Source: Salipiger bermudensis (GTDB lineage Bacteria > Pseudomonadota > Alphaproteobacteria > Rhodobacterales > Rhodobacteraceae). From it: a stretch of 64,000 bases of DNA. Each line of letters starts with the position of its first letter. The stretch's first letter is position 1. Both the position numbers and the translations under genes were made by a program. Below, in pieces: positions 1-9,744 of the stretch. Under the pieces are notes generated by a model that was not told where the DNA came from, did not search any database, and saw nothing but the letters and a program-made list of their open reading frames with translations. The DNA lies in contig NZ_JAIUZY010000001.1 in the NCBI RefSeq assembly GCF_020171625.1, positions 248,001 to 312,000 on the forward strand, given 5' to 3'.

Positions 1-1
1 C

Positions 2-2233
2 AGCGGCCTTGCGGCGCTGCTGAGCGCGCAGCCAGTGTTGCGGACCGGGATGCTCGCCGCCGCCGCCGCCTTTGCCACCACCGCCGGGCTGGCGCTGGTG
101 AGCTATGCGCTCGGTCGGCGGCGCGATGCGCGCAGCTTCGCCGCGGTCTGCGCCTTCGCCGAAGGCGATCCGGCGCCCATTCTGGTGACCGACCCGGCGC
201 TGCACCTGCTCTATGCCAATCCAAGCGCCCGGCGCGATTTCGAGGCCAGCCGCGGCGATGCCCTGCCGGAGGTCCTTGCGCGGCAGGTGGCCGGGGCCGA
301 AGGGGTCAGCCGCCGGCTCTGGCTGCAGGCGTATGAGCGCGGTCACGCGCGGGAAGAGGTCGCGGCGCGTGGCGGTCGGCGGGTGCTGGCGCTGCGCGTG
401 CTCGACAGCGCGCGCTGGGTGTGGCGGCTTGACCGGCTCCCGGACCGCGCCGACGATGCGGGCGCTGGCAAGGCCGGTCCCGGGGCCGGGCAGGACCCGC
501 CGGTGCTGACGCTCGGGCGCAGCGGCGCCGTCCTCTACATGAATTCCCGCGCCCGCGCGCTGCTCGGACGTCGGGTGAGGCGCATCGAGGACGCGCTCGA
601 AGAGCCGCCGCTGCGTCCCGGCGCGGTCCAGCGGCTGCTCACGCCCGAGGGACCGGAAAGCTTCGAGGTGCGCTGCATCGATGCGGGCATCGGGCGGCGC
701 GAAGTCGTGCTGCACCCGGTCGAGGATGGCGATCTGTCCGAGGGGGGCGTGCCCGACGGTGTCGACGATCTCCCGGTGCCCTTGCTGCGGCTCGCGCCCG
801 ACGGTCGGATCCTGCGCGCCAATGTCTCGGCCTGCGACCTGCTCGACACCGAGCACGCGGATGGCCGCAACCTTGCCGAGTTCATGGAAGGGCTCGGGCG
901 GTCTGTCCGGTTGTGGATCAGCGAAGCGGCGGCCGGCCGCGGCTTGCACCGCTCGGAGTTTCTGCGCCTGATCCGCCCCGACCGCGAGATCTTCGTGCAG
1001 GTCACGCTCAACCGGGTGCGCGTCGCCGGGGCGACCGAGCTGGTCGCGGTGCTCAACGACGCGACCGAGCTCAAGACGCTCGAGGCGCAGTTCGTGCAGA
1101 GTCAGAAGATGCAGGCCATCGGCCAACTCGCCGGTGGCGTCGCGCATGATTTCAACAACCTGCTGACCGCGATCTCCGGCCATTGCGACCTTCTGATGCT
1201 GCGCCACGATCAGGGCGATCCCGAGTACAGCGATCTCGTCCAGATCAGCCAGAACGCCAACCGCGCGGCGGCGCTGGTCAGCCAGCTACTGGCCTTCTCG
1301 CGCAAGCAGACCCTGAGACCCGAGCTGCTCGACCTGCGCGAGACGCTGTCGGACCTGACCCATCTTCTGAACCGGCTGGTGGGAGAGCGGGTGGAGCTTG
1401 TGCTGCAATACGACCCGGTGCTGCCGAAGATCCGTGGCGACCGGCGCCAGCTCGAGCAGGTGATGATGAACCTCGTGGTCAATGCCCGCGATGCCATGCC
1501 GGAGGGCGGCGAGATCCGGATCGAGACCGAGCGCATTGCCCTGATGGAGCCGCTCCAGCGCGAGCGCGCGCTGGTCGAGCCGGGAGAATACGCCGCGGTC
1601 CGGGTCAGGGACCGCGGCCGGGGCATTCCATCGGACAAGCTGCAGAAGGTGTTCGAGCCGTTCTTCACCACCAAGCGCACGGGCGAGGGGACCGGGCTTG
1701 GCCTCTCCACCGTTTATGGCATCGTCAAGCAGACCGGCGGCTTCATCTTCGTCGACAGCGTTCAGGGCGAGGGCAGTTGCTTCACCCTGATGTTCCCGGC
1801 CCACGAGGCGCCCGAACCCGCCTCGACAGGTCTGACCGATGCCCCGGCGCGGGCGTTGCCGGATGGCGGCTCAGGCAAGGTGCTTCTGGTCGAGGACGAG
1901 GCGCCGGTGCGGGCGTTCGCGGCGCGGGCGCTGGAGATGCGAGGCTACTCCGTCACCGAGGCCGCCAACGCCGAAGAGGCGCTCGCGCTGCTGGCGGATG
2001 AGGCGATGGAGGTCGACCTCATCGTCACCGATGTCGTGATGCCGGGGATGGACGGCCCGAGCTGGGTGCGCGAGGCGCGCCGCGCGCGCCCCGACACCCC
2101 GGTGATCTTCGTCTCTGGCTATGCCGAGGACGTGTTCGCCGAAGACGGGGAGGACGTGCCGAACTCGGTGTTCCTGCCCAAGCCGTTTTCGCTGACCGAA
2201 CTCACCGAGACGGTGAGCCGGCAACTGTCCTAG
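2..2233 (+). CDS. cckA: Cell-cycle hybrid histidine kinase CckA (5' end outside window)
   Basis: Membrane-anchored PAS hybrid histidine kinase that feeds phosphate to the ChpT-CtrA phosphorelay in alphaproteobacteria. The frame is open from base 2, so the true start lies upstream; a GTG at 35 is only an internal possibility. The visible start is the end of a hydrophobic N-terminal segment followed by GRRR. PAS-like regions follow (about residues 40-340 counted from 35), then a HisKA domain with the H-box [15 protein letters not shown] (His about 371). The HATPase has the N-box [11 protein letters not shown] and the G-box [13 protein letters not shown]. The C-terminal receiver has the phospho-acceptor Asp in [11 protein letters not shown] (about 666) and the Lys in FLPKPF. 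The HisKA and ATPase sequence looks like CckA rather than a generic hybrid kinase. It converges on the sulfotransferase gene with a 19-bp gap. Confidence 0.88.
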   Translation, partial: SGLAALLSAQPVLRTGMLAAAAAFATTAGLALVSYALGRRRDARSFAAVCAFAEGDPAPILVTDPALHLLYANPSARRDFEASRGDALPEVLARQVAGAEGVSRRLWLQAYERGHAREEVAARGGRRVLALRVLDSARWVWRLDRLPDRADDAGAGKAGPGAGQDPPVLTLGRSGAVLYMNSRARALLGRRVRRIEDALEEPPLRPGAVQRLLTPEGPESFEVRCIDAGIGRREVVLHPVEDGDLSEGGVPDGVDDLPVPLLRLAPDGRILRANVSACDLLDTEHADGRNLAEFMEGLGRSVRLWISEAAAGRGLHRSEFLRLIRPDREIFVQVTLNRVRVAGATELVAVLNDATELKTLEAQFVQSQKMQAIGQLAGGVAHDFNNLLTAISGHCDLLMLRHDQGDPEYSDLVQISQNANRAAALVSQLLAFSRKQTLRPELLDLRETLSDLTHLLNRLVGERVELVLQYDPVLPKIRGDRRQLEQVMMNLVVNARDAMPEGGEIRIETERIALMEPLQRERALVEPGEYAAVRVRDRGRGIPSDKLQKVFEPFFTTKRTGEGTGLGLSTVYGIVKQTGGFIFVDSVQGEGSCFTLMFPAHEAPEPASTGLTDAPARALPDGGSGKVLLVEDEAPVRAFAARALEMRGYSVTEAANAEEALALLADEAMEVDLIVTDVVMPGMDGPSWVREARRARPDTPVIFVSGYAEDVFAEDGEDVPNSVFLPKPFSLTELTETVSRQLS

Positions 2234-2252
2234 CGGCCGGCTCAGCCCTGCG

Positions 2253-2849
2253 TCAGCCCTGCGCGCGTTCCCAGATGTCGAAATCGGCGGCGCATTTGCG
2301 GCGCAGCTTCGCCTCGAGCTCGGGCGAGAGGACAAGGTCGCCACGGGGCGAGACATTCTCGCGCGGCAGATCGAGCGTCACGCCGAGCCGGTCCTCGAGA
2401 AAGGCGATGATGCTGGCCTGGTTCTCGTACCGGAAGAGCTGGCTCACCCCGGTGCCGTTGGGCCGCGGCTCCACGAACTTGGCCTGGCTGCCGACATTGG
2501 CGAAGGGCGGGCGCTCGCCGCGCGTGTAGGCCTCGACGAAGTCGTCGAAACTGATCCCGCGGGTCGAGGTTGGCTTGCCGTCGAGAAAGCCGCGCTGGCG
2601 GTAACGGTACCACGATCCCAGCCACGACACTGGTTCGCGGATCACCGCCATCAGCTCCATGTCCGGCGTGCCCATCTTCTCGAACATCGGGCGGAAGAAG
2701 CGGTTGTAGCGGTAGACCGGCGCGTGTTTGAGCTCTGGCGGATCGAGCACCGTCATCGAGGCGTGCGGCGCCAGCGCGGATTCGTAAGCCGAGCTGCCCG
2801 TCTTGGGAACCGCCAGCAGCACCAATCGCGCCTTCCAGAATACCAGCAT
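2253..2849 (-). CDS. Sulfotransferase family protein
   Basis: Probable PAPS-dependent sulfotransferase of 198 aa; acceptor unknown. Near the N-terminus a beta strand leads into LLAVPKTGSSAYESAL (residues 11-26), which resembles the 5'-phosphosulfate-binding loop. VIREPVSWLGSWYRY later resembles the 3'-phosphate-binding RxP segment. I chose the ATG at 2849 because GGGAGG sits 8 bases upstream; an in-frame start at 2885 would add 12 residues without a better ribosome site. It is divergent from recA and shares a 180-bp intergenic region with it. Sulfotransferases of this short type in roseobacters often modify surface sugars, but nothing here identifies the substrate. Confidence 0.72.
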   Translation of the reverse strand: MLVFWKARLVLLAVPKTGSSAYESALAPHASMTVLDPPELKHAPVYRYNRFFRPMFEKMGTPDMELMAVIREPVSWLGSWYRYRQRGFLDGKPTSTRGISFDDFVEAYTRGERPPFANVGSQAKFVEPRPNGTGVSQLFRYENQASIIAFLEDRLGVTLDLPRENVSPRGDLVLSPELEAKLRRKCAADFDIWERAQG

Positions 2850-2926
2850 CGGTGAAACCTCCCGGATCTTCCGCCTGTAAACCACTCTTTAACCTTGAGA
2901 GAGAAGAGTGGTCCACGGAAAAGATC

Positions 2927-2955
2927 TTGAAATGTTCTTCTTTTGGTCCCATAAC
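2927..2955 (+). promoter_or_regulatory. recA promoter (-35 TTGAAA, -10 CATAAC)
   Basis: TTGAAA at 2927-2932 and CATAAC at 2950-2955 are separated by 17 bases, as expected for a vegetative sigma-70 promoter. An 8-bp inverted repeat (CCACTCTT 2882-2889, AAGAGTGG 2904-2911) lies just upstream and would also fall in the 5' leader of the divergent sulfotransferase gene. Confidence 0.6.
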
Positions 2956-2962
2956 GGTATGA

Positions 2963-2977
2963 GAACAAGAGGCGAAC
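2963..2977 (+). promoter_or_regulatory. LexA (SOS) operator of recA
   Basis: The sequence reads GAAC, seven bases, GAAC. This is exactly the direct-repeat SOS box known for alphaproteobacterial LexA (GAAC-N7-GAAC or GTTC-N7-GTTC). It begins 8 bases after the inferred -10 hexamer, so bound LexA would cover the transcription start. Confidence 0.85.
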
Positions 2978-3027
2978 AAAGCAGCGATTGCCGCCCTCGC
3001 ACGGGTGTGGAATAAGGACTGAAACGC

Positions 3028-4101
3028 ATGGCAACGGCAGATCTTCTGACTATGGACAGCAAGAAAGACGCAAACCGGCAGAAAGCCCTCGATTCCGCGC
3101 TGGCGCAGATCGAACGGCAGTTCGGCAAGGGCTCGATCATGAAGCTCGGTGGCGACAACGTCTTGAAGGACATCGAGGCGACCTCGACCGGCTCGCTCGG
3201 TCTGGATATCGCGCTCGGCATCGGCGGCCTGCCCAAGGGCCGCATCATCGAGGTCTACGGCCCCGAGAGCTCGGGCAAGACGACGCTCACGCTGCACGTG
3301 GTGGCGGAAGAGCAGAAAAAGGGCGGCGTCTGCGCTTTCGTCGATGCCGAGCACGCGCTCGATCCGCAATACGCCAAGAAGCTGGGCGTCGATCTGGACG
3401 AGCTGCTGATCTCGCAGCCCGACACCGGCGAACAGGCGCTCGAGATCACCGACACGCTGGTGCGGTCCGGCGCGGTCAGCCTCGTGGTTGTCGACTCGGT
3501 GGCGGCGCTGACGCCGAAATCCGAGCTCGAGGGCGACATGGGCGATTCGAGTGTCGGCGTGCAGGCCCGCCTGATGAGCCAGGCGATGCGCAAGCTCACC
3601 GGCTCGATCAGCCGCTCGAACTGCATGGTGATCTTCATCAACCAGATCCGGATGAAGATCGGCGTGATGTTCGGCTCGCCGGAAACCACCACCGGCGGCA
3701 ACGCGCTGAAGTTCTACAGCTCGGTGCGTCTTGATATCCGCCGCATCGGTGCGATCAAGGACCGCGACGAGGTGGTCGGCAACCAGACCCGCGTGAAGGT
3801 GGTGAAGAACAAGGTGGCGCCGCCGTTCAAGCAGGTCGAGTTCGACATCATGTATGGCGAGGGCATCTCGAAGATGGGCGAACTGCTCGACCTCGGGGTG
3901 AAGGCCGGCGTGGTCGACAAATCCGGCGCCTGGTATTCCTATGGCGACGAGCGCATCGGCCAGGGCCGCGAGAACGCCAAGACCTTCCTGCGCGAGAACA
4001 GCCGGATCTCGCTCGAGATCGAGGACAAGATCCGCGCCGCCCACGGACTGGATTTCCACATGTCCGAAGAGGACGGTGGCGACGACGTGATGGAAAGCTG
4101 A
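3028..4101 (+). CDS. recA: Recombinase RecA
   Basis: DNA strand-exchange ATPase and coprotease for LexA, 357 aa, full length for the family. Walker A is GPESSGKT at residues 78-85 and Walker B is [11 protein letters not shown] around 151-161. [14 protein letters not shown] (the L2 DNA-binding loop region follows) and an acidic C-terminus ([11 protein letters not shown]) are present. The ATG at 3028 has AAGGA about 10 bases upstream; an in-frame ATG eight codons later is less likely. It stands alone between an SOS-regulated promoter and a strong terminator, so it is probably monocistronic. Confidence 0.98.
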   Translation: MATADLLTMDSKKDANRQKALDSALAQIERQFGKGSIMKLGGDNVLKDIEATSTGSLGLDIALGIGGLPKGRIIEVYGPESSGKTTLTLHVVAEEQKKGGVCAFVDAEHALDPQYAKKLGVDLDELLISQPDTGEQALEITDTLVRSGAVSLVVVDSVAALTPKSELEGDMGDSSVGVQARLMSQAMRKLTGSISRSNCMVIFINQIRMKIGVMFGSPETTTGGNALKFYSSVRLDIRRIGAIKDRDEVVGNQTRVKVVKNKVAPPFKQVEFDIMYGEGISKMGELLDLGVKAGVVDKSGAWYSYGDERIGQGRENAKTFLRENSRISLEIEDKIRAAHGLDFHMSEEDGGDDVMES

Positions 4102-4141
4102 GATCCGTTTCGTGCCCTCGGGCAGTCGGTTTTCAAACGGG

Positions 4142-4169
4142 GGCGCTCCTGTGGGAGCGCCTCTTTTTT
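4142..4169 (+). terminator. Rho-independent terminator of recA
   Basis: A perfect 8-bp stem (GGCGCTCC 4142-4149, GGAGCGCC 4154-4161) with a TGTG loop is followed directly by TCTTTTTT. It lies 40 bases after the recA stop. Confidence 0.9.
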
Positions 4170-4175
4170 GTTTGC

Positions 4176-4250
4176 GGGGAGGGGCGCTGCCCCTCTGCCG
4201 CGCGGGCGCGCGGCATTCACCCCGAGGTATTTGTCGAACCAGAGAAGAGG
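4176..4250 (+). repeat. Dispersed intergenic element, copy 1 (A-type core)
   Basis: Within the 323-bp recA-alaS gap. A GC hairpin (GAGGGGC 4179-4185, GCCCCTC 4189-4195) is followed by the core ATTCACCCCGAGGTATTT and GAACCAGAGAAG (4215-4246). Near-identical cores occur at 19122-19155 and 42687-42721. The rest of this gap (4251-4424) shows no gene; alaS has AAGGA shortly before its ATG. Confidence 0.7.
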
Positions 4251-4424
4251 GGGCGCGGCGCGAGAGAGAAGCGGCGTGCCCGGGACGGGAGGCGGTGGCC
4301 GGCGCGGGGCGGAAGGCGATGGTCGGGGCGGGTGGCGGCTTTTCTGTCGCGGCTTATGGACAGGGGGCGGGCGTGGCGATACACCTGCGCGAACCTCTGA
4401 GATGCCAGCCAGACAAGGACGACC

Positions 4425-7100
4425 ATGCCGAGCCTGAACGATATCCGCTCAACCTTTCTGGGCTATTTCGAGAAGCAGGGACACCAGGTGGTGCCCTCGA
4501 GCCCGCTCGTGCCGCGCAACGACCCCACGCTCATGTTTACCAACTCGGGCATGGTGCAGTTCAAGAACCTCTTCACCGGGGTCGAGACGCGCGATTACCA
4601 GCGCGCCACCTCGGCGCAGAAATGCGTGCGTGCGGGCGGCAAGCACAACGATCTCGACAACGTGGGCTACACCGCCCGCCACCACACCTTCTTCGAGATG
4701 ATGGGGAACTTCTCCTTCGGGGACTATTTCAAGAAGGAAGCCATCCCCTTCGCCTGGGAGCTGGTGACGCGCGAGCTCGACATCCCCGCCGAGCGGCTTC
4801 TGGTGACGGTCTACCACACCGATGACGAGGCGGCCGAGATCTGGAAAAAGGTCGGCGTTCCGGACGACCGGATCATCCGCATCGACACCACCGACAATTT
4901 CTGGATGATGGGGCCGACCGGGCCCTGCGGCCCGTGCACCGAGATCTTCTTCGATCACGGCGACAAGTACTGGGGTGGCCCTCCGGGCTCTCCCGAAGAG
5001 GATGGCGACCGCTTCGTCGAGATCTGGAACCTCGTCTTCATGCAGAACGAGCAGTTCGAGGACGGCTCGATGCGGGCGCTCGACATGCAGTCGATCGACA
5101 CCGGCATGGGCATCGAGCGGGTCGCGGCGCTGCTGCAGGGCACCAACGACAACTATGCGACCGACCTGATCCGGGCGCTGATCGAGGCCTCGGCGGACGC
5201 CACCTCGAGCGATCCCGACGGCCCGGGCAAGACCCATCACCGGGTCATCGCCGATCACCTGCGCTCGACCTCGTTCCTGATCGCCGACGGCGTGATGCCC
5301 TCGAACGATGGCCGCGGCTACGTGCTGCGCCGGATCATGCGCCGCGCCATGCGCCATGCCCACATGCTGGGCGCCAAGGACCCGGTCATGTACCGGCTGG
5401 TGCCGGCGCTGGTGCGCCAGATGGGGCAGGCCTACCCGGAACTCGTGCGCGCCCAGCCGCTGATCGAGGAGACGCTGAAGCTCGAGGAGACGCGCTTCAA
5501 GCAGACCCTCGACCGCGGCCTAAAGCTGCTCGACGACGAGCTGGTGGGGCTGGGCGAGGGCGCCAAGCTGCCCGGCCAGGCGGCGTTCAAGCTCTACGAC
5601 ACCTACGGCTTCCCGCTCGACCTGACGCAGGACGCGCTGCGCGAGCGTGGCCGCGAGGTCGACACCGGCGGCTTCGACGAAGCCATGGCTGAGCAGAAGG
5701 CCAAGGCGCGCGCCGCGTGGTCGGGCTCGGGCGAGGCGGCGGATCTCGCGATCTGGTTCGAGATCGCAGATGCCAAGGGCGCCACGGATTTCCTCGGCTA
5801 CGACACCGAGACCGCCGAGGGCCAGATGCTGGCGCTGGTCAAGGACGGCGCGGAGGTCGACGCGCTCGAGGCCGGCGAGAGCGGCTGGGTGGTGCTGAAC
5901 CAGACGCCGTTCTACGGCGAGAGCGGTGGCCAGGTCGGCGACAGCGGCTGGATGCGCCGGCTCGAGGACGAGGACGACGTCGCCGAGGTCACCGACACCC
6001 AGAAAATGGGCGGCGGCAAGGTCTTCGCGCATCAGGTGACGATCAAGCAGGGCCGCTTTGCCAAGGGTGAGGCGGTGGCGCTCGAGGTCGATCACGCACG
6101 CCGCGGCAAGATCCGCGCCAACCACTCGGCCACGCACCTGCTGCACGAGGCCCTGCGCCGGGCGCTTGGCGATCACGTGGCGCAGCGCGGCTCGCTGAAC
6201 GCACCGGAGCGGCTGCGCTTCGACTTCAGCCACGCCAAGGCGCTGACGCCCGAGGAGATCTCGCAGGTCGAGCGTGAGGTAAACGCCTTCATCCGGCAGA
6301 ACTCGGCGGTGAACACCCGCATCATGACGCCCGACGATGCCCGCGGCCTCGGCGCGCAGGCGCTCTTCGGCGAGAAGTACGGCGATGAGGTGCGCGTGGT
6401 GTCGATGGGCACCGAGCTGGGCTCCGGCAAAGGCACCGATGGCGAGACCTACTCGATCGAGCTCTGCGGCGGCACCCACGTGGCGCAGACCGGCGATATC
6501 GGCACCTTCGTGCTGACCTCCGAGACCGCCTCGGCGGCGGGAGTGCGGCGCATCGAGGCGCTGACCGGCGAGGCCGCGATGGCCGAACTACGTGGGCGCG
6601 ACAAGGCGCTTGGCGAAATCGAGGGTCTGCTCAAGGCGCATGGCAGCGACGCTGTCGCGCGCGTGGGTGCGCTGCTCGACGAGCGCCGCAAGCTCGAGAA
6701 CGAGGTGGCGCAGCTGCGCCGCGATCTCGCCATGGCCGGCGGCGCCGGACAGGGCGGCGGCGCCGAGGCGCGCGAGGTGGGCGGTGTCCCGTTCGTGGCG
6801 CAGGTGCTGAGCGGCGTGTCGGGCAAGGACCTGCCGCCGCTGATCGACGAGCACAAGGCGCGGCTGGGATCGGGCGCGGTGCTGCTGATTGCCGATACCG
6901 GCGGCAAGGTCGCCGTGGCGGCGGGCGTCACCGAGGACCTCACCGGCAGCCACTCGGCGGTCGATCTGGTGAAGGCGGCGGTCGAGGCGCTTGGCGGCAA
7001 GGGCGGCGGTGGACGGCCCGACATGGCGCAGGGCGGGGCAAAGGACGCCTCCGAGGCCGACGCGGCGATCAAGGCGGCGGAAGCCGTGCTGGCGGGGTGA
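4425..7100 (+). CDS. alaS: Alanine--tRNA ligase
   Basis: Class II synthetase charging tRNA-Ala, 891 aa, close to the usual 870-890. The N-terminal aminoacylation domain has [15 protein letters not shown] and [17 protein letters not shown]. The editing domain carries [13 protein letters not shown] and the zinc-ligand [13 protein letters not shown] motif. The C-Ala oligomerisation domain is glycine-rich at the end ([15 protein letters not shown]). The ATG at 4425 follows AAGGACGACC. It is followed after 4 bases by two small DUF1330 genes, which may be co-transcribed; no terminator separates them. Confidence 0.98.
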   Translation: MPSLNDIRSTFLGYFEKQGHQVVPSSPLVPRNDPTLMFTNSGMVQFKNLFTGVETRDYQRATSAQKCVRAGGKHNDLDNVGYTARHHTFFEMMGNFSFGDYFKKEAIPFAWELVTRELDIPAERLLVTVYHTDDEAAEIWKKVGVPDDRIIRIDTTDNFWMMGPTGPCGPCTEIFFDHGDKYWGGPPGSPEEDGDRFVEIWNLVFMQNEQFEDGSMRALDMQSIDTGMGIERVAALLQGTNDNYATDLIRALIEASADATSSDPDGPGKTHHRVIADHLRSTSFLIADGVMPSNDGRGYVLRRIMRRAMRHAHMLGAKDPVMYRLVPALVRQMGQAYPELVRAQPLIEETLKLEETRFKQTLDRGLKLLDDELVGLGEGAKLPGQAAFKLYDTYGFPLDLTQDALRERGREVDTGGFDEAMAEQKAKARAAWSGSGEAADLAIWFEIADAKGATDFLGYDTETAEGQMLALVKDGAEVDALEAGESGWVVLNQTPFYGESGGQVGDSGWMRRLEDEDDVAEVTDTQKMGGGKVFAHQVTIKQGRFAKGEAVALEVDHARRGKIRANHSATHLLHEALRRALGDHVAQRGSLNAPERLRFDFSHAKALTPEEISQVEREVNAFIRQNSAVNTRIMTPDDARGLGAQALFGEKYGDEVRVVSMGTELGSGKGTDGETYSIELCGGTHVAQTGDIGTFVLTSETASAAGVRRIEALTGEAAMAELRGRDKALGEIEGLLKAHGSDAVARVGALLDERRKLENEVAQLRRDLAMAGGAGQGGGAEAREVGGVPFVAQVLSGVSGKDLPPLIDEHKARLGSGAVLLIADTGGKVAVAAGVTEDLTGSHSAVDLVKAAVEALGGKGGGGRPDMAQGGAKDASEADAAIKAAEAVLAG

Positions 7101-7104
7101 TCGG

Positions 7105-7389
7105 ATGACGGCCTACATGATCGCCCGCATCGACGTCACCGATCCCGAGGAATACGCGATCTATGCGGGCCAGACCGTGGCGCTCGCCGAGAAGTTCGGC
7201 GGGCGGTACCTGGTCAAGGGCGGCCCGCAGCAGGTGGTCGAGGGCGCGGCCCCGACCCGCCACGTGATCGTCGAGTTTCCGAGCCGCGCTGCCGCGGAGC
7301 GCTGGTTCAATTCCCCGGAATATCAGCGCATCCTGCCGATCGCCCTGCGGGCGTCGACGCGGGATGTGGTCATCGTCGAAGGAGTCTGA
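7105..7389 (+). CDS. DUF1330 family protein (first of two)
   Basis: 94-aa single-domain protein with the dimeric alpha/beta-barrel (ferredoxin-like) DUF1330 fold. Typical features seen are an N-terminal strand MIARIDVTDPEEY, a central GGRYLVKGG, and the C-terminal helix-strand pair with RWFNSPEYQRILPIALRAST. Biochemical role unknown for the family. The ATG at 7105 lies 4 bases after the alaS stop; an alternative in-frame ATG is four codons later. The second copy starts one base after its stop codon, so the two are probably translated together. They are diverged paralogs (GG-Y/F and SP-YQ positions shared). Confidence 0.8.
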   Translation: MTAYMIARIDVTDPEEYAIYAGQTVALAEKFGGRYLVKGGPQQVVEGAAPTRHVIVEFPSRAAAERWFNSPEYQRILPIALRASTRDVVIVEGV

Positions 7390-7390
7390 G

Positions 7391-7678
7391 ATGCCTGCAC
7401 TGTGGATCGCGCATGTGACGGTCACCGATGAAGAGGCCTATGGCCGCTACGCCACGCTGGCCGGCCCGGCCATCGCCAAGCATGGCGGGGAGTTCATCGC
7501 CCGGGCCGGGCGCTACGTCCAGCTCGAGGGCAAGGAGCGCCCGCGCAATGTGGTGGCGCGGTTCGACAGCGTCGAGGCCGCCGAGGCATGCTACCACTCG
7601 CCGGATTACCAGGAGGCGCTGAGCCATGCGCGCGGCGCCTCGGAGCGCGAGCTGCTGATCGTGGAGACCAGCGCGTAA
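7391..7678 (+). CDS. DUF1330 family protein (second of two)
   Basis: 95-aa paralog of the preceding gene. It keeps the DUF1330 pattern: IAHVTVTDEEAY at the start, HGGEFIARAGRY in the middle, and CYHSPDYQEALSHARGASERELLIVE at the end. The ATG overlaps nothing but follows the upstream stop by one base. A terminator hairpin follows 16 bases after the stop. The function is unknown; the tandem arrangement suggests a heteromer or simple duplication. Confidence 0.8.
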   Translation: MPALWIAHVTVTDEEAYGRYATLAGPAIAKHGGEFIARAGRYVQLEGKERPRNVVARFDSVEAAEACYHSPDYQEALSHARGASERELLIVETSA

Positions 7679-7694
7679 CCATCACACGAGTCAG

Positions 7695-7723
7695 GCGCGC
7701 CTTTCCGGAGGCGCGCTTTCTCT
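7695..7723 (+). terminator. Terminator after the alaS-DUF1330 group
   Basis: An 8-bp stem (GCGCGCCT 7695-7702, AGGCGCGC 7709-7716) with loop TTCCGG is followed by TTTCTCT. Confidence 0.7.
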
Positions 7724-7799
7724 GTTCGGCCGGGCGATGTGCAGCTAGGCGCTGTCACGTTTTGGCGAGGTCGTTCGTCGCGAATGCTCGTGAGAGGGG

Positions 7800-7885
7800 T
7801 GGTACGGGCGGTGGGGCTCGAACCCACACTTCCTCTCGGAAATCGGATTTTGAATCCGACGCGTCTACCATTCCGCCACGCCCGC
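7800..7885 (-). tRNA. tRNA-Leu (anticodon CAA)
   Basis: Read on the minus strand, the acceptor stem GCGGGCG (7885-7879) pairs with CGCCCGT (7810-7804; G-U at the end pair). Discriminator A and an encoded CCA follow at 7802-7800. The anticodon stem-loop is TCGGA TTCAAAA TCCGA, giving anticodon CAA (reads UUG). The T-arm contains GGTTCGAGCCC. The long variable arm fits a class II leucine tRNA; 86 nt with CCA. It is transcribed away from lipA. Confidence 0.95.
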
Positions 7886-8087
7886 ACTGGGATCCGATCT
7901 ATCCAAGGCCGCGAAGCCCGTCCAGCCCGAAATCGCGCAGAGCCGGCGCCGCGCGCGGACAGGTGCAGGGGGAACACTCGGGACCAAGGGGATACGCGAC
8001 CGGCGCCTGACGCCGGCTGCACTGGCAACTCCCCCTGCAGTGCTGTATGTTGCGGGGCAAGTCTTAAGATATTGCGGGGAAGAACCG

Positions 8088-9038
8088 TTGCGCGACATCA
8101 AGATCCCGACCGAGCGTCACCCGGAAAAGGCGCACCGCAAGGACAATCCGCAGCCCAAGAAGCCGGACTGGATCCGCGTCAAGGCGCCCACCGGCAAGGG
8201 CTACCAGGAGACCCATCGCATCATGCGCGAGCACAAGCTCGTCACGGTCTGCGAAGAGGCGGGATGTCCGAATGCCGGCGAATGCTGGAACCAGGGCCAC
8301 GCCACCATGATGATCATGGGCGATATCTGCACGCGCGGCTGCTCGTTCTGCAACATCGCCACCGGCCGGCCCAATGCGCTCGACGTGTTCGAGCCCGGAC
8401 GGGTGGCGGACGCGGTGCAGAAGCTGGGGCTGAATCACGTGGTGATCACGTCGGTCGACCGCGACGATCTCGAGGATGGCGGGGCGGAGCATTTCGCCCA
8501 GACCATCCGCGCCGTCCGTCATCGCTCGCCGTCGACCACGATCGAAATCCTGACGCCGGATTTCCTGAAATGCGCTCCCGAGGTGCTCGAGACGGTGGTG
8601 CGCGCCAAGCCGGACGTGTTCAACCACAACCTCGAAACCGTCCCGGGGCTCTACCCCGAGGTGCGCCCGGGCGCGCGCTATTTCCATTCGCTGCGCCTGT
8701 TGCAGCGGGTGAAAGAGATGGACCCGTCCATCTTCACCAAGTCGGGCATCATGGTGGGCCTTGGCGAGGACGCGCAGGCAGTGCGGCAGGTGATGGACGA
8801 CATGCGCGCGGCGGATGTCGATTTCCTGACCATCGGCCAATACCTGCAGCCGACGCCGAAGCACCACGCGGTCGATCGCTTCGTCACGCCGGACGAGTTC
8901 GCGACCTACGAGAAGAACGCCTATGGCAAGGGCTTCCTGATGGTTTCGGCCACGCCGCTGACCCGCTCGAGCTACCACGCCGGCGACGACTTCGCGCGGC
9001 TGCGCGAGGCCCGCGAGCGCAAGCTGGCCGAGGCCTGA
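8088..9038 (+). CDS. lipA: Lipoyl synthase
   Basis: Radical SAM enzyme that inserts two sulfurs into octanoyl groups on lipoyl domains, 316 aa. The radical-SAM cluster motif is CTRGCSFC (Cys 81, 85, 88). The auxiliary sacrificial cluster uses Cys 55, 60 and 66 in [12 protein letters not shown]. The C-terminal serine ligand lies in [11 protein letters not shown] choose the TTG at 8088 because family members begin with xRDxKIPxxRHPEKAH and GGGGAAGA lies just upstream. An upstream ATG at 8040 would add 16 unrelated residues. It stands alone and ends in a clear terminator. Confidence 0.95.
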   Translation: MRDIKIPTERHPEKAHRKDNPQPKKPDWIRVKAPTGKGYQETHRIMREHKLVTVCEEAGCPNAGECWNQGHATMMIMGDICTRGCSFCNIATGRPNALDVFEPGRVADAVQKLGLNHVVITSVDRDDLEDGGAEHFAQTIRAVRHRSPSTTIEILTPDFLKCAPEVLETVVRAKPDVFNHNLETVPGLYPEVRPGARYFHSLRLLQRVKEMDPSIFTKSGIMVGLGEDAQAVRQVMDDMRAADVDFLTIGQYLQPTPKHHAVDRFVTPDEFATYEKNAYGKGFLMVSATPLTRSSYHAGDDFARLREARERKLAEA

Positions 9039-9064
9039 GGAGCGCACACCGAGCGCGGAAATAC

Positions 9065-9096
9065 AAAGGGCGCCCCGATCCGGAGCGCCCTTTTTC
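9065..9096 (+). terminator. Terminator of lipA
   Basis: AAAGGGCGC (9065-9073) pairs with GCGCCCTTT (9085-9093), and the T-run continues to 9095. It lies 27 bases after the lipA stop. Confidence 0.85.
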
Positions 9097-9124
9097 GTGT
9101 GTCGCGGCGAAGGAGCCGCCCGTG

Positions 9125-9149
9125 GAAATTTCTTATTCTAAGAAATTTC
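9125..9149. repeat. AT-rich perfect inverted repeat
   Basis: GAAATTTCTTA (9125-9135) and its exact complement (9139-9149) are separated by TTC. This 11-bp stem is strikingly AT-rich for the neighbourhood. It lies 7 bases beyond the stop of the ribbon-helix-helix gene, so it could end that transcript or be a protein-binding site. Confidence 0.75.
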
Positions 9150-9156
9150 TCACCGC

Positions 9157-9384
9157 TCAGCCGTTGGCGCGGGCTTTGACGTGTTTCAGCACGTAGACCC
9201 GGATTGCCGAGGCCAGCCCGGCCTCCAACCCGCGGGTCTCGTCGATCTCCGCGGCGAGCGCATTGAGCGCCTTGCCCTCGGCCTTGGCGATGGCGCGGAA
9301 CTCGTGCCAGAACGCCTCTTCGAGAGAGACCGAGGTGCGGTGACCGCGCAGGCTGAGCGAATGCTTGATGGGGCGCCCAGTCAT
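9157..9384 (-). CDS. Ribbon-helix-helix domain protein (RHH_4 type)
   Basis: 75-aa probable DNA-binding protein. The N-terminal half has RPIKHSLSLRGHRTSVSLEEAFWHEFRAIA, split here between a strand that would form the DNA-contacting ribbon (SVSLE) and the two following helices. The end, GLASAIRVYVLKHVKA, matches the RHH_4 family of alphaproteobacteria. Its ATG overlaps the stop of the upstream DUF4169 gene (ATGA), so the two are translationally coupled. Target DNA is unknown. AT-rich palindromes flank the gene pair and are candidate operators. Confidence 0.8.
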   Translation of the reverse strand: MTGRPIKHSLSLRGHRTSVSLEEAFWHEFRAIAKAEGKALNALAAEIDETRGLEAGLASAIRVYVLKHVKARANG

Positions 9385-9557
9385 TCGTCCCGCCTGTGCC
9401 CGTCGAGATCGCGCTCGGCTCTCTCCGTCACGCTCTTGTCGCGCCCCTTGTCGGCCTTGCTGCGACCGTGCACGGCTGCATTGCGCTCCGCCGTCGTGCG
9501 CTTGTCGGCCTTGTCGCGGGCCTTACGAGCCTTGTTCAGGTTGATCACTTTGCTCAT
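9381..9557 (-). CDS. DUF4169 family protein
   Basis: 58-aa, very basic and helical small protein: MSKVINLNKARKARDKADK at the start and DLDGHRRDE at the end. This matches the short DUF4169 proteins found next to fumC and an RHH protein in Rhodobacteraceae. Function unknown. The ATG at 9557 was preferred to far upstream in-frame codons because only this part looks like protein; the ribosome site (AGG) is weak. Confidence 0.75.
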   Translation of the reverse strand: MSKVINLNKARKARDKADKRTTAERNAAVHGRSKADKGRDKSVTERAERDLDGHRRDE

Positions 9558-9744
9558 GCTGCGAAACCTAGCGCGGCCCATACGTTTCGCAACGGGCGAT
9601 CCGGCGGCCCGAGAGGAAATTTGCGGGGCGGGAGTCTGGCCGTTCGTGGCGGCTGAAGCGCGGCGTTTCGAGTACGGCGCAGGGGCGGCGCAACCGCCGC
9701 CACGGGCGAGGCGCGGGGGCGTGCGCGTGTCCGTGCCCAAGGGC

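Noticed and set aside
2242-4059. 605-codon minus-strand frame opposite recA
   Set aside because: It is the complement of recA and the sulfotransferase region; composition is low-complexity His/Asp/Arg typical of an antisense shadow, and both real genes have family motifs.
7800-7885. Integration site for a mobile element at tRNA-Leu
   Set aside because: No integrase, no duplicated tRNA 3' end and ordinary housekeeping genes lie on both sides.
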